A stretch of 64,000 bases of DNA from UBA5794 sp963714375 (lineage in GTDB: Bacteria > Actinomycetota > Acidimicrobiia > Spongiisociales > UBA5794), in assembly GCA_963714375.1 (NCBI GenBank), contig CAVQOG010000008.1, positions 186,001-250,000 on the forward strand. The letters are read 5' to 3'. Below are positions 52,354 through 60,677 of this stretch, piece by piece. The position numbers and the translations under genes were made by a program. The notes beneath the pieces were generated by a model, which was not told the origin of the DNA, ran no database searches, and saw only the letters and a list, made by a program, of their open reading frames with translations. Position 1 is the first letter of the stretch. Every line of letters begins with the position of its first letter.

Positions 52354-52396
52354 GCGTACCCAGGGCTCCATTGGACAAATATGTCCGCTGGAGCCC
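52354..52396. repeat. Partial CGCGTACCCAGGGT element, copy 4
   Basis: The left arm CGCGTACCCA is followed by a different hairpin, GGGCTCCA (52363-52370) pairing with TGGAGCCC (52389-52396), with an inner GGAC/GTCC pair. The outer right arm is missing. Confidence 0.75.
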
Positions 52397-52410
52397 ACAG
52401 ATGAACTTGA

Positions 52411-52434
52411 GGGGGGAGCCTGACTGCTCCCCCC
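52411..52434 (-). terminator. Hairpin after the SPFH gene
   Basis: Perfect 9-bp stem GGGGGGAGC/GCTCCCCCC with a 6-nt loop, 9 nt after the SPFH stop. There is no T-run on the minus strand, so termination strength is uncertain. Confidence 0.65.
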
Positions 52435-52443
52435 TCTCTCCTC

Positions 52444-53379
52444 CTATACGCTTTGTCCACCCTCGGGTGACTTCTGGGAATCGGCGAAGACCTCACCCAT
52501 TGCGGCGATGCTTCCCAGGATTGCTGTTGTTTCCATGGGCAGGAAGATCTTTGTTGCCTGCCCATCCGCGACCTGCGTCAGCGTTTCGAGATAGCGGATC
52601 GCGATCAGGTCAGGTGTCGGATCCCCGTTGTGGATTGCCATGAACACTCGCTCGATGGCTTGTCCTTCACCCTCAGCAACCGTCAGCTTCTCATACTGCT
52701 GTGCGTCGGCAACGGTCTTGATCGCCTCGGCTTGTCCCTCTGCGTCGAGAATCCGTGACTGCTTCACGCCCTCCGCCTTGAGAATCGCCGAACGCTTTTC
52801 ACCCTCTGCTTCGGTGACGATGGCTCGTCGGTCACGCTCAGCCTTCATCTGCCTGTGCATGGCATCGGTGACATCCGCCGGCGGATCGATCCTCTGGATC
52901 TCAACACGGACGACCCTCGTACCCCAGACATCGGTCGCCTCATCGAGAATCACGCGGAGTTCGGTGTTGATCGTTTCGCGTGAAGTCAGTGCAGCGTCCA
53001 GTTCCATGTCACCGACGACGTTCCTCAGGTTCGTCTGTGCGAGCTTCGTCGCCGCCACGATGAAGTTCGAGATGTTGTACGCAAGCTTCACCGGATCGGT
53101 CGCCTGGTAGTACACCACCGCATCGACCGTCACAACCACGTTGTCCTTGGTGATGACCTCCTGTGGTGGGACATCGACAACTTGCTCACGCATGTCGATC
53201 TTCTGGACCTTGTCGATGAACGGCATGATCATGTGGAATCCTGGATCGAGCGTCTTTCGATAGCGACCGAACCTCTCGGTCAGTCCTTGTTCATGCTGTT
53301 GGACGATCTTGATCGCGAGAGCGACGTAGATCACGAGCACGAAGATCAGAATGAATACGACGACTGCTGCTGCCTCCAT
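52444..53379 (-). CDS. SPFH/band-7 (stomatin-like) membrane protein
   Basis: The 311-residue protein has one N-terminal transmembrane helix ([21 protein letters not shown]), a band-7 domain ([74 protein letters not shown]) and a coiled-coil rich in Glu/Ala ([21 protein letters not shown]). Stomatin-type proteins form ring assemblies at membranes and often pair with NfeD proteins, as here. AAGGGG lies 6 nt before the ATG. It is the last gene of a PadR-NfeD-SPFH unit. Confidence 0.94.
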   Translation of the reverse strand: MEAAAVVVFILIFVLVIYVALAIKIVQQHEQGLTERFGRYRKTLDPGFHMIMPFIDKVQKIDMREQVVDVPPQEVITKDNVVVTVDAVVYYQATDPVKLAYNISNFIVAATKLAQTNLRNVVGDMELDAALTSRETINTELRVILDEATDVWGTRVVRVEIQRIDPPADVTDAMHRQMKAERDRRAIVTEAEGEKRSAILKAEGVKQSRILDAEGQAEAIKTVADAQQYEKLTVAEGEGQAIERVFMAIHNGDPTPDLIAIRYLETLTQVADGQATKIFLPMETTAILGSIAAMGEVFADSQKSPEGGQSV

Positions 53380-53412
53380 GGGCACCCCTTCCGTTTCTGC
53401 TTGTTCTGTTGA

Positions 53413-54204
53413 CTACTTGTTGACTTCTTCGACGACGAGGCGCGCACCCCGTACCTCAACGACCCTGACCTCGGCTCCAATGCCGATCGGCCGATCCCCG
53501 TCGACAGTTGCTCGCCAGTCTTCGGTTCCCATCATGACCCTGCCCGACCCTGAGAGCCGATCGACCGTCGACGTAACGACAGCGCTCGATCCGATGTATC
53601 GGGCGGCACCAACGGGTAGGAGTTCCCCCCGAATGTCCTTTGCTGCAAACCGTTGGAGGAGCCACAAGAAGGCAATCGACACAATGACGAACACGATGAT
53701 CTGCCAGACAACAGCGACCCCGGCGAGTGAGAGAATCCCCGCGGCACCTGCGGCGACAGCGAATGGCAGCAAGAAGAACCCGGCTGTCACCAGCTCTCCG
53801 AGCGCCAGTACACCAGCCGAAATGATCCACACCGTTGCCCAGGTCGACGCGTCCATGTCCGGATCGTCTGGAACAAACAGTGCTATCGCTCCAACCAGGA
53901 TGATGATGCCGAGCCCACCGAGCGCAAGTCCGAGATTCGCTGAATTGGATCCCGTTCGGGGAAGCGACGGTGCAGTCGGTTTCGACGCGGGTCGCGGGTC
54001 GCGGTACGCTGAAGCCCAGTCCTCGGCGAAGGGTTCAAGGTCTCCGCCCACGACGGACTCGACAGTCTTGCCTGCAGCCATCGCTTCTTGGAGGTGGGAT
54101 CTCAGCTCGATCGCCATATCCGATGCGGTGTCACTGTCGACGCCTGACCCGAGCCAGTACGCGCGACATCTATCGACGACTTGCTCACTTGTCAGATCGG
54201 TCAC
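53413..54204 (-). CDS. NfeD-family protein with N-terminal HAAS-like domain
   Basis: The 263-residue product has two parts. Residues 1-75 are a soluble helical domain (VVDRCRAYWLGSGVDSDTASDMAIELRSHLQEAMAAGKTVESVVG, then DLEPFAEDWASAYRD), the HAAS pattern usually found next to PadR regulators. Residues 85-190 hold about four transmembrane helices including GFFLLPFAVAAGAAGILSLAG, and residues 200-263 an NfeD OB-fold (LLPVGAARYIGSSAVVTSTVDRLSGSGRVMMGTEDWRATVDGDRPIGIGAEVRVVEVRGARLVVEEV). The fusion links a PadR-type control module to an NfeD/SPFH membrane system. It overlaps padR by 20 nt. Confidence 0.88.
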   Translation of the reverse strand: MTDLTSEQVVDRCRAYWLGSGVDSDTASDMAIELRSHLQEAMAAGKTVESVVGGDLEPFAEDWASAYRDPRPASKPTAPSLPRTGSNSANLGLALGGLGIIILVGAIALFVPDDPDMDASTWATVWIISAGVLALGELVTAGFFLLPFAVAAGAAGILSLAGVAVVWQIIVFVIVSIAFLWLLQRFAAKDIRGELLPVGAARYIGSSAVVTSTVDRLSGSGRVMMGTEDWRATVDGDRPIGIGAEVRVVEVRGARLVVEEVNK

Positions 54205-54541
54205 GTGTCACTCCCTTCACGACCTGGTTCACACCCTCGCTGAGGGTCGACCATTCCTTTTTCCAAATGCTGAGTTGCTGCTTGCCCTCAGTGGCAATGC
54301 GGTAGTACTTGCGGGGTGGGCCGGATCCGTCTGCCTCGACAAAGTACCCTTCGATGAGACCGGAACGCTGCATCCGCGAGAGCGTGGGATAGATGGATCC
54401 TTCGCTCACCAAGTCGAGACCCCGAAGCGAGAGCTTGCTCGCCATCTCGTATCCATAGCTCGGCTCCTCGCTGATGAGCGAAAGCAGACACATGTCAAGC
54501 ACCCCCTTGAGAACCTGGGATCGATGATCCATCCGTGCCAT
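54185..54541 (-). CDS. PadR-family transcriptional regulator
   Basis: A 118-residue PadR protein: SQVLKGVLDMCLLSLISEEPSYGYEMASKLSLRG, EGSIYPTLSRMQRSGLIEGYFVE, and GPPRKYYRIATEGKQQL, the standard winged-helix with a C-terminal helix. ATG 54541 has AGGGA about 8 nt upstream; ATG 54532 is an alternative. It heads an operon with a HAAS-NfeD fusion and an SPFH gene, so it probably senses or responds to envelope state. AT-rich imperfect dyads lie just upstream and may be operators. Confidence 0.92.
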   Translation of the reverse strand: MARMDHRSQVLKGVLDMCLLSLISEEPSYGYEMASKLSLRGLDLVSEGSIYPTLSRMQRSGLIEGYFVEADGSGPPRKYYRIATEGKQQLSIWKKEWSTLSEGVNQVVKGVTRDRSDK

Positions 54542-54604
54542 ATATTGCGTTCCCTAATAACGTGGTAACAACGATATCACAGATAGAGCAACACTGTCAA
54601 TAGT

Positions 54605-54651
54605 CTGACGTCTGACGTCAGACTTCTGACGTCAGACTCCTGATGTCAGCC
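54605..54651. repeat. Heptamer tract between padR and the LigD-like gene
   Basis: CTGACGT (twice), CAGACTT, CTGACGT, CAGACTC, CTGATGT, CAGCC in perfect register. The stop codon of the LigD-like gene (54646-54648) lies in it. Confidence 0.92.
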
Positions 54652-55632
54652 ATCCATCTTCCGCTTCGATGGTTGCACCCTTGGCGGTTCCCCTGGCATC
54701 TTGGGATAGTGCGGAGGCCATGGTGCGTCACCGATACCGTCGGCTTCATCGCGCTCGACCCAGCCAAGAGCCACGGTCAGGTCTCCGGCGGCCTCGTCGA
54801 TACCCTCGGTGAGATCGCCGATGTCATTCCATCGATCCTTGAAGGACATCAAATCGAACCTCGCCGGTGATATGTCGTCGAGCTCGTCCCACCGGAACGG
54901 TGTCGACACCCACCCGGTATGGCGGACCGAATATGCCGATGCAACTGTCTTGTCTCGAGCGTTTTGGTTGTAGTCAATGAAGACTCCGGAGCGCTCCTCC
55001 TTCCACCACGCCGTTGTCGCAAGGTCGTTGCGTCGCTGGGCTTCTCGCGCAATCGCGAGGCAGGCTCGGCGTACCTCGTAGAAGGTCCACTCGGGTCGAA
55101 GGCGTGCGTAGATGTGGATGCCACGATTGCCGGATGTCTTTGGCCAACCGACGAGGCCGACCTCCTCGAGAATTGCCCGAATCGTATGAGAAACGTTGAT
55201 GACCGCGTCGAACCCAAAGCCGTCTGTGGGGTCGAGATCTATTCGTAGCTCATCGGCATGGTCCATGTCTGATGCCCTCGCGTTCCACGGGTGGAGATCG
55301 AGGCAATTCATCTGTGCGAGCCACACAACATCTTGGACTTCGAGCGGAAGGAACATCCGCCCCGGGCGAGCCGAGGGGAATACAACATCTACCTTCGAGC
55401 GTGCAGACTCTGGAACCCGTTTCATATAGAAGGGTTCCCCACCGACGCCTTTGATCCACCGTTTGAGCATGGTTGGCCGGTTGTAGACCCCTCTGAGAGC
55501 TCCCTCACCGCACATGGCAAAGTGCTGCGCAACCTCGAGCTTCGTCCATCCCTCATCGGGAAACACGACCTTGTCGGGGCTTGAAATCCGTACCGACGCT
55601 TCGCCAGCGACGATGTGCGCTTCTTTGGACAT
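54646..55632 (-). CDS. Stand-alone LigD polymerase (primase-like) domain protein
   Basis: A 328-residue archaeo-eukaryotic-primase-type polymerase as found in LigD. Catalytic Asp pair in DELRIDLDPTDGFGFD, SGNRGIHIYARL with the conserved His, and DYNQNARDKTVASAYSVR (motif III and substrate-binding residues) are clear; the N-terminus SSPDKVVFPDEGWTKLEVAQHF and MLKRWIKGVGGEPFYMKRVP are also family-specific. Such proteins fill ends during Ku-dependent repair. No Ku, ligase or nuclease domain is adjacent, so partners must be elsewhere. A CATAAT box lies 6 nt before the ATG. Confidence 0.93.
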   Translation of the reverse strand: MSKEAHIVAGEASVRISSPDKVVFPDEGWTKLEVAQHFAMCGEGALRGVYNRPTMLKRWIKGVGGEPFYMKRVPESARSKVDVVFPSARPGRMFLPLEVQDVVWLAQMNCLDLHPWNARASDMDHADELRIDLDPTDGFGFDAVINVSHTIRAILEEVGLVGWPKTSGNRGIHIYARLRPEWTFYEVRRACLAIAREAQRRNDLATTAWWKEERSGVFIDYNQNARDKTVASAYSVRHTGWVSTPFRWDELDDISPARFDLMSFKDRWNDIGDLTEGIDEAAGDLTVALGWVERDEADGIGDAPWPPHYPKMPGEPPRVQPSKRKMDG

Positions 55633-55638
55633 CGTCTG

Positions 55639-55644
55639 ATTATG
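55639..55644 (-). promoter_or_regulatory. -10 box for the LigD-like gene
   Basis: CATAAT on the minus strand ends 6 nt before the ATG at 55632. Confidence 0.5.
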
Positions 55645-55710
55645 CCCGCCGGCACCCGTCTCGGGTACGCGATGTCAGTATTGTGGTGTTCAACGAACGA
55701 GAGGTAGGCG

Positions 55711-56259
55711 ATGACCGGTGCTGAAGTGTCCGACCCGATTGACGTCCTGAAGCGGTCCTGGTGGATCCTTGTGATGTTCGGCGTAGTTTCCGTGGCGATT
55801 GGTGTCCTGCTGATCTTTTGGCCAGGACAGACCCTCACGGTGGCAACCGCCTTGTTCGGGGCGCTCATGATCCTGTCGGGCCTCGTTCGCTTTGTCCAGG
55901 CAGTGTTCTCGTCGGGAACTGATCATCGCTGGCTGCTCTTGATCTCGGCCATCTTGGGCGTGGTCGTCGGCATTGTTGTGATGAGAAACCCAGAGTCTGT
56001 GATTGCACTCATCGTTCTTCTCGCTGCGCTGTTCTGGATCATTGGTGGCATGGTCGAACTGTTTCGAGGTCTCACTGACGCGAATCTGCCCGACCGTGGA
56101 GCACGCATCGGCCTTGGAGTGATTTCGGCGGTGTTCGGTGTCGTCATTCTTGTGTGGCCCGCCCCGACTGTTCTGGTTTTTGCAATCCTGGCCGGGGCAT
56201 ACTCGATCCTGTTCGGACTCCTTGAGATCTACGCAGGCATCGCGGTCAAGCGCGCCTGA
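55711..56259 (+). CDS. HdeD/DUF308-family membrane protein
   Basis: A 182-residue protein with six transmembrane helices in three pairs: SWWILVMFGVVSVAIGVLLIFWPGQTL, ALFGALMILSGLVRFVQAV, WLLLISAILGVVVGIVVMRNPESV and so on to FAILAGAYSILFGLLEIYAG. The repeated G..L...P..T/S pattern is the DUF308 signature. E. coli HdeD contributes to acid resistance; here the role is unknown. GAGAGGTAGGCG precedes the ATG. Confidence 0.9.
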   Translation: MTGAEVSDPIDVLKRSWWILVMFGVVSVAIGVLLIFWPGQTLTVATALFGALMILSGLVRFVQAVFSSGTDHRWLLLISAILGVVVGIVVMRNPESVIALIVLLAALFWIIGGMVELFRGLTDANLPDRGARIGLGVISAVFGVVILVWPAPTVLVFAILAGAYSILFGLLEIYAGIAVKRA

Positions 56260-56284
56260 CTTGACGGAGTTGTCGAGCGAGTGG

Positions 56285-57244
56285 CTACGAGTCGCCGTAC
56301 ATCCGATCGAACGAAGCACCGATGGCATCAGCCAATGCTGCCTTGTGGCGCCATACGAGTGTCGCATGACCGCCACGCAGCATCCGTAGCTGGCTCCCGC
56401 GCCAGTGGTCTGCCAATGCGTTCGTCGCTGTCTGGGGGATGTAGCCGTCAGTTCGGCCACCAACGATGACCGCTCGACCGGCATGTGCAGGAGCTGGTAC
56501 ACGGAGCACCGACACGGAGTTGAGAACGGACCGCAGACGCGGCGCCTCGCTCTCGCCACCGAGTGCATCCCATGAAATGCCGCCGCGTAGCACGCCGTCG
56601 AGGAACACCGGTGCGGGTGAATGTGAGGCCGCGAGCGGCGCCGTTGCGAGCGGAAAGTCGCTGGTGGCCGAGATGATCGCAGCGAGATTCCCTCCCATGG
56701 AATACCCCGAGACTCCGAGTTCGTGTCTCGGGTCCCGGAGTCCAGTGAGAATGCCTCGACCCTCGGTCACGGCGGCGATTCCCATTCTCATGAAGTCGGA
56801 AACCGTGCGGATGGGCTGGTCGAGTTGCGGGTTGGGGTGGCGTGAGCCGTAGAACGGATTCTCCGGAATGACCGATGCGATATCTCGTTCAGCGAGTAAG
56901 TGGCCGATCGCGATCCGAACCTTGGGGTCATGTTCATTCCAGGCTGCCATGAGCATGACAATCCGAGAGTGGGGGTGTGGAGGTTCAATGGACATCACTC
57001 CGCCCCTTCGGGACCTTTCGGGTAGGTCGAGTTCGGGGACCTCGTATGTTCCATATCGCACGAGGTGGCCGTTGCTGGTGTATTCCTTCGACACCCATGC
57101 GGGATGGATTGCCGAAACGGGGGCTGAGGAGAGATTCGGAGGCTCGAGAAGTGCTGGATCTCCCCATCCCTCCGAAAAAAAGCGCAATCGTGGCGGTCCA
57201 TTCCGAACCACGAGACCAGCGACCCGATCGACGGGATGAATCAC
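56285..57244 (-). CDS. Alpha/beta hydrolase (ABHD18-like)
   Basis: A 319-residue protein with RIVMLMAAWNEHDPKVRIAIGHLLAERDIASVIPENPFYGSR in its first half and the nucleophile elbow GVSGYSMGGNLAAI near residue 187. The His of the triad may be in RGGHATLVWRHK near the C-terminus and Asp in GGRTDGYIP. The combination of a long N-terminal cap and the FYGSR segment resembles the DUF2048/ABHD18 family of unknown function. The start overlaps the upstream crotonase-like gene by ATGA. Confidence 0.82.
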   Translation of the reverse strand: MIHPVDRVAGLVVRNGPPRLRFFSEGWGDPALLEPPNLSSAPVSAIHPAWVSKEYTSNGHLVRYGTYEVPELDLPERSRRGGVMSIEPPHPHSRIVMLMAAWNEHDPKVRIAIGHLLAERDIASVIPENPFYGSRHPNPQLDQPIRTVSDFMRMGIAAVTEGRGILTGLRDPRHELGVSGYSMGGNLAAIISATSDFPLATAPLAASHSPAPVFLDGVLRGGISWDALGGESEAPRLRSVLNSVSVLRVPAPAHAGRAVIVGGRTDGYIPQTATNALADHWRGSQLRMLRGGHATLVWRHKAALADAIGASFDRMYGDS

Positions 57245-57909
57245 ATCGACCGCGAGAGGTGGCCGACAGCGAGGGGATACATGCGGCGCTTGACGGTTGC
57301 CAATGTTCGAGGGTCTTTACCCGTCAACGTTGCGGCGAGCTCCTGCGACCTTGGCAATACTCGGTCGGCGGGGACAGCTTCGTTGACGATGCCACACTGC
57401 TTGGCTTCGGTTCCACCCATTTGGCGGCCACTCACCACGAGATCATGTGCGATGGGCTGCGGTACTTTGTCCGCGATGAGGGCGGCCATGCCCCCTGTGA
57501 ATGGAATCTGGACGTCTACCGATGGAAGGCAGAAGAACCCTCGATCCTCACGCATGATGCGGTAGTCGAAGGCAAGGGACACGAGCGCTCCACCGGCATA
57601 GGTGTGTCCGTTGAGTGCGGCGACGGTCGGGAACGGTGCGGTGAGCAGGCGCGCGAGGAGGGCATCGATCCGCGCCATGAACGCCTGCTTCTCGAGGTGG
57701 CTGCTTCGGTTGATCTCATCGAGATCCAATCCGGTGGACCAATACTTGTCGGTACCTGTCACCACGAGGGTCTTGCCAGAACCCGACTGCTCAACCTGGT
57801 CGAGAGCGCGGTTCCATTCGCTGATGGCGATCGAACCGATACGGTTTTCGCCGTTGTTGAGCGCCAGCGTCCAGACATCTCCGGCGGCCGTCAGATCGAA
57901 TTCATTCAT
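57241..57909 (-). CDS. Enoyl-CoA hydratase/isomerase-family protein
   Basis: A 222-residue crotonase-fold protein: TLVVTGTDKYWSTGLDLDEI and FPTVAALNGHTYAGGALVSLAFDYRIMRED carry the oxyanion-hole residues, but the helix corresponding to catalytic Glu reads LPSVDVQIPFTGGMAALIADK, without the usual acidic pair, as in delta3-delta2-enoyl-CoA isomerase (ECI)-type members. The ATG at 57909 fits a TAGCGT box 7 nt upstream; ATG 57927 would lie within that box and is rejected. It is co-translated with the ABHD18-like gene. Confidence 0.85.
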   Translation of the reverse strand: MNEFDLTAAGDVWTLALNNGENRIGSIAISEWNRALDQVEQSGSGKTLVVTGTDKYWSTGLDLDEINRSSHLEKQAFMARIDALLARLLTAPFPTVAALNGHTYAGGALVSLAFDYRIMREDRGFFCLPSVDVQIPFTGGMAALIADKVPQPIAHDLVVSGRQMGGTEAKQCGIVNEAVPADRVLPRSQELAATLTGKDPRTLATVKRRMYPLAVGHLSRSM

Positions 57910-57916
57910 GACTGCC

Positions 57917-57922
57917 ACGCTA
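57917..57922 (-). promoter_or_regulatory. Leaderless -10 box for the crotonase-hydrolase unit
   Basis: TAGCGT on the minus strand ends 7 nt before the ATG at 57909. Confidence 0.6.
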
Positions 57923-57944
57923 CTCATGGACCCGGTGGCGTGCG

Positions 57945-57950
57945 TAATCT
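57945..57950 (+). promoter_or_regulatory. Leaderless -10 box for the thioesterase gene
   Basis: TAATCT ends 7 nt before the ATG at 57958, the divergent partner of the crotonase promoter. Confidence 0.6.
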
Positions 57951-57957
57951 GACTTCC

Positions 57958-58335
57958 ATGATCAGACTTGGTTCGAACGCTTCGATCACCTTCGTCGTTG
58001 ACGAAGCCTCCACCGCGATCGCCCTCGGCTCAGGTGATGTCCCAGTCCTGGGAACTCCGAAGGTTGTTGCGCTGTGCGAGGAAGCATCGGTTGGAGCGAT
58101 TGATGGACTCCTTGAACTCGGAGCGACCACCGTGGGAACCAACATCAGCCTCGACCACACCGCGCCTTCGGCTGTTGGTTCAACGGTCATGGCGACGGCA
58201 ACAGTCATCTCGGCCAACGATCGGAGCATTGAGTTCACTGTCGAAGTCACCGAAGCCGATCGAACCGTCGCTGAAGGCACCCACCGCCGAGCAATCATCA
58301 ACCGCGACCAATTCCTGACCAAACTCTCAAGCTGA
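57958..58335 (+). CDS. Hotdog-fold thioesterase (FlK-like)
   Basis: A 125-residue hotdog protein: GSGDVPVLGTPKVVALCEEASVGAI, then TTVGTNISLDHTAPSAVGSTVMATATV and FTVEVTEADRTVAEGTHRRAIINRDQF. The conserved pattern of Thr/Glu/His resembles fluoroacetyl-CoA-thioesterase-like proteins. It probably hydrolyses or binds an acyl-CoA and is divergent from a crotonase gene, consistent with acyl-CoA metabolism. A much longer open frame upstream is antisense to the crotonase and hydrolase genes and is rejected. The stop lies in a heptamer tract. Confidence 0.88.
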   Translation: MIRLGSNASITFVVDEASTAIALGSGDVPVLGTPKVVALCEEASVGAIDGLLELGATTVGTNISLDHTAPSAVGSTVMATATVISANDRSIEFTVEVTEADRTVAEGTHRRAIINRDQFLTKLSS

Positions 58336-58365
58336 AAGCTGTGAGCTGAAAGCTGACAGCTCCGC
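58331..58365. repeat. Heptamer tract between thioesterase and parA
   Basis: GCTGAAA, GCTGTGA, GCTGAAA, GCTGACA, GCTCCGC in register; it contains the thioesterase stop and ends 1 nt before the parA stop. Confidence 0.9.
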
Positions 58366-58366
58366 T

Positions 58367-59449
58367 TCAACCCATCCAGTCGATCTTGCACCACGATCGT
58401 GTCTGGCACGAGGGGCATGGGATCCAACGGCTGTAGGGACGTCCGGGTAGCCAGGCCGAAATGGACGCGATCCTCACGAACGATTCGATGAGGCTGATCC
58501 GGCTCCGAACGTCGCATCGAGAGCAGGTGATCACCACGGTTCCACGCTGGTGCTCGCCCGCCGAGTAGAGAGCTCCGTGTCCGTCCTCGGGCGCATGTCC
58601 CACGAGAGGGTCATCCTTGAGCGGATCATCGATTTCGATGGGTGGTGTTTCAAAGAGTGCGCGTTTTCCGTCCGGGTCCTTGCGGGACATCAGAGCAGGC
58701 CTATCAGGTTCTTTCGCGACCTCTCGGTATGCCTCAGCAGCGCGTGATCCCCAGGCGTGGCTGAGCACCGAAACCCCTTCACCGGGCGCTTCGGCGACTC
58801 GGACGGACCGCGGGATCGGTGGTTCGATCAGCGTCAGCCCGTGAACCTCATCGACCTCGGCAAGGACCCGCTTTCCAAGCCTTGTCCGCGCATCAAACAT
58901 GGTCGCAATGCCCCCGAGGACGGTGAGATCCTCATTCGTGTAGGCCTGAACATCGCCGATGGTCTCAAGGAGCTGTCCTACTCCTCGGTCGCTCAGTGTC
59001 TCGGCTTGGAAGGGAACAAGAACGGTGTGCGCCGCAGTGAGAGCATTGACTGTGAGGATGCCAAGCGACGGTCCACAGTCGAGAAGCACGATGTCATAGT
59101 TATCCGCGATTTCCTTCATCGCCCGCTTGAGAACGAACTCACGTCCGGTCTTGGTGAGGAGGTGGATCTCGGATCCGGCAAGGTCGATTGATGAAGGCAC
59201 GAGGTCAGGTCCGTCCTCTCGTTCGATCACGACCTCCGCGATCGAACATCGCCCCATGAACACGTCGTGGATCGTTGCATCGAGGGATTCTGGATCCGAA
59301 CCGGTAGCGAAGGTGAGGCAAGCCTGAGGGTCAAGATCGACCATCAACACACGTTGACCAAGATCCGACAGCGCTTCTCCAAGCGTGTGAACGGTCGTTG
59401 TCTTTGCGACTCCGCCCTTCTGATTTGCAACAGCAATGATCGTGGCCAT
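58367..59449 (-). CDS. ParA/Soj-like ATPase with C-terminal zinc ribbon
   Basis: The 360-residue protein starts at ATG 59449 with the deviant Walker A KGGVAKTTTVHTL, then VLMVDLDPQACLTFATG, DIVLLDCGPSLGILTVNAL and VPFQAETLSDRGVGQL, all typical of ParA/Soj. After about residue 255 it has an acidic linker and a Cys-rich tail: ITCSRCDVRSR and IPCPSCQTRSWCKI, probably a zinc ribbon, unusual for ParA. No parB or parS-like site is visible nearby. A TACAAT box lies 6 nt before the ATG. It may position a cellular cargo rather than the chromosome. Confidence 0.9.
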   Translation of the reverse strand: MATIIAVANQKGGVAKTTTVHTLGEALSDLGQRVLMVDLDPQACLTFATGSDPESLDATIHDVFMGRCSIAEVVIEREDGPDLVPSSIDLAGSEIHLLTKTGREFVLKRAMKEIADNYDIVLLDCGPSLGILTVNALTAAHTVLVPFQAETLSDRGVGQLLETIGDVQAYTNEDLTVLGGIATMFDARTRLGKRVLAEVDEVHGLTLIEPPIPRSVRVAEAPGEGVSVLSHAWGSRAAEAYREVAKEPDRPALMSRKDPDGKRALFETPPIEIDDPLKDDPLVGHAPEDGHGALYSAGEHQRGTVVITCSRCDVRSRISLIESFVRIASISAWLPGRPYSRWIPCPSCQTRSWCKIDWMG

Positions 59450-59455
59450 ACCCCA

Positions 59456-59461
59456 ATTGTA
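59456..59461 (-). promoter_or_regulatory. Leaderless -10 box for parA
   Basis: TACAAT on the minus strand ends 6 nt before the ATG at 59449. Confidence 0.65.
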
Positions 59462-59499
59462 GAGACCGACCACACACCGTGGCCAAGAACCCCCAAGGG

Positions 59500-59554
59500 C
59501 GCGTACCCAGGGTAAGAACCCACCCTCACGGTCGGTTCTTACCCTGGGTACGCG
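59500..59554. terminator. Palindromic CGCGTACCCAGGGT element, copy 5
   Basis: The longest copy: 21-bp perfect arms (59500-59520 with 59534-59554) and a 13-nt loop. It lies between the end of the CapA-like gene and the parA promoter on the same strand and probably terminates the former. Confidence 0.85.
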
Positions 59555-59578
59555 ACATGGCCTGTGATCCGACCGCGG

Positions 59579-60670
59579 TCAGTGGGGGGCGGTGGTATTG
59601 CAGATTGGGGCGTCAGGGTTCTGGAGGACGGGGTGACCGTTTCGTTCGATCACGACCTCCACAAGGCACGCCGAGATGTGGCCATCGGGTTCAAAGACGA
59701 ACTGGGCGATCGCCGTCCGCTTCGCCGAAGCTGGATACGCCTGCCACACGAAGTTGCCGAGGCCAAGGGCGATCGGCTTTCCTTCGTACCACATCAATGG
59801 CTGGAGGTAGTGCTGGTGATGTCCGAAGATGCCGTCGGCGCCCGCATCGATCCAAGTCTTTGCCTGATTGATCTCGAACGGTTTCGGGGTCTGTTCATAG
59901 CTCTTGCCCCAATGCGCCGTCACGAGCACAATGTCGGCGTCCTTCTTGGCTTCCTGAATCGCCTCAGCGATGGATTCGGTGTCGTCCCCGCTCGTCATTC
60001 CCGGCGTGTCCTCTGTCGCGATCCAACTTCCCGTCTCGGGATTGACCCCACCACTCCCGATCACGGCGATCCGCCACCCATTGACCTCAGTGACCACGGG
60101 TGCATAGGCCTCTGAACGATTCGCACCGACGCCGACGGGAACTATTCCGACGGCGAGGAGATTCTGCCTGCCATCAAGCATTGCCTCCATGCCGTAGTCC
60201 ATGCCGTGGTTGTTTGCCAGATTGGCGATGTCGACCCCGGCGGCTGCCATGGGTGGGAGTGCTTCGGGATCACAGCGGAAGTTCCATGGTTTGACCCATG
60301 GAGATCCCAGATCCGATGGTGAGCATTCCAGGTTCACGACCGTGAGATCATCCTCAAGAAACGCTCCGAACAGGCCCGTCCACGCATCCTCGTAGCCCGT
60401 CGTCGGGAACGTTCGCACGAACGTGGGATCGAGGTTGATATCCCCGGTCCCGCTGATGACGACCGTCTTCTTCACCGCAATCGGCTCCACATACACCGTC
60501 GATGTCGTGGTTTCGGGAATGGTGGTGGTCGTGGTGGTCGTCGTCGGGGGAAGCGTCGTGATCGGCGGCGGCGGCGGACCCGACGTCGTCTCCGATGCGC
60601 CTTGGGCAGCGGTGCAGGCAGTCGCGCAGAGTGCGAGAGCAAGAATCAGGGCGGGGTATCGTCCAGCCAT
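59579..60670 (-). CDS. CapA-family (poly-gamma-glutamate synthesis-like) metallophosphatase lipoprotein
   Basis: A 363-residue protein with signal peptide and lipobox CATAC near residue 19, a Pro/Thr-rich linker, and a CapA domain: ISGTGDINLDP (metal-binding Asp), VVNLECSPSDLGSP, VDIANLANNHGMDYG, VLVTAHWGKSYEQ and IFGHHQHYLQPLMWYEGKPIALGLGNFVWQ. The His and Asp positions match the calcineurin-like family. CapA proteins are linked to poly-gamma-glutamate capsule anchoring, but many are uncharacterised hydrolases. The ATG lies 7 nt after TACGGT. Confidence 0.9.
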   Translation of the reverse strand: MAGRYPALILALALCATACTAAQGASETTSGPPPPPITTLPPTTTTTTTTIPETTTSTVYVEPIAVKKTVVISGTGDINLDPTFVRTFPTTGYEDAWTGLFGAFLEDDLTVVNLECSPSDLGSPWVKPWNFRCDPEALPPMAAAGVDIANLANNHGMDYGMEAMLDGRQNLLAVGIVPVGVGANRSEAYAPVVTEVNGWRIAVIGSGGVNPETGSWIATEDTPGMTSGDDTESIAEAIQEAKKDADIVLVTAHWGKSYEQTPKPFEINQAKTWIDAGADGIFGHHQHYLQPLMWYEGKPIALGLGNFVWQAYPASAKRTAIAQFVFEPDGHISACLVEVVIERNGHPVLQNPDAPICNTTAPH

Positions 60671-60677
60671 TGGGGTA

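Noticed and set aside
56977..57957. Plus-strand frame joined upstream of the thioesterase
   Set aside because: It is antisense to the ABHD18-like and crotonase genes; the thioesterase has its own start and -10 box at 57945-57958.
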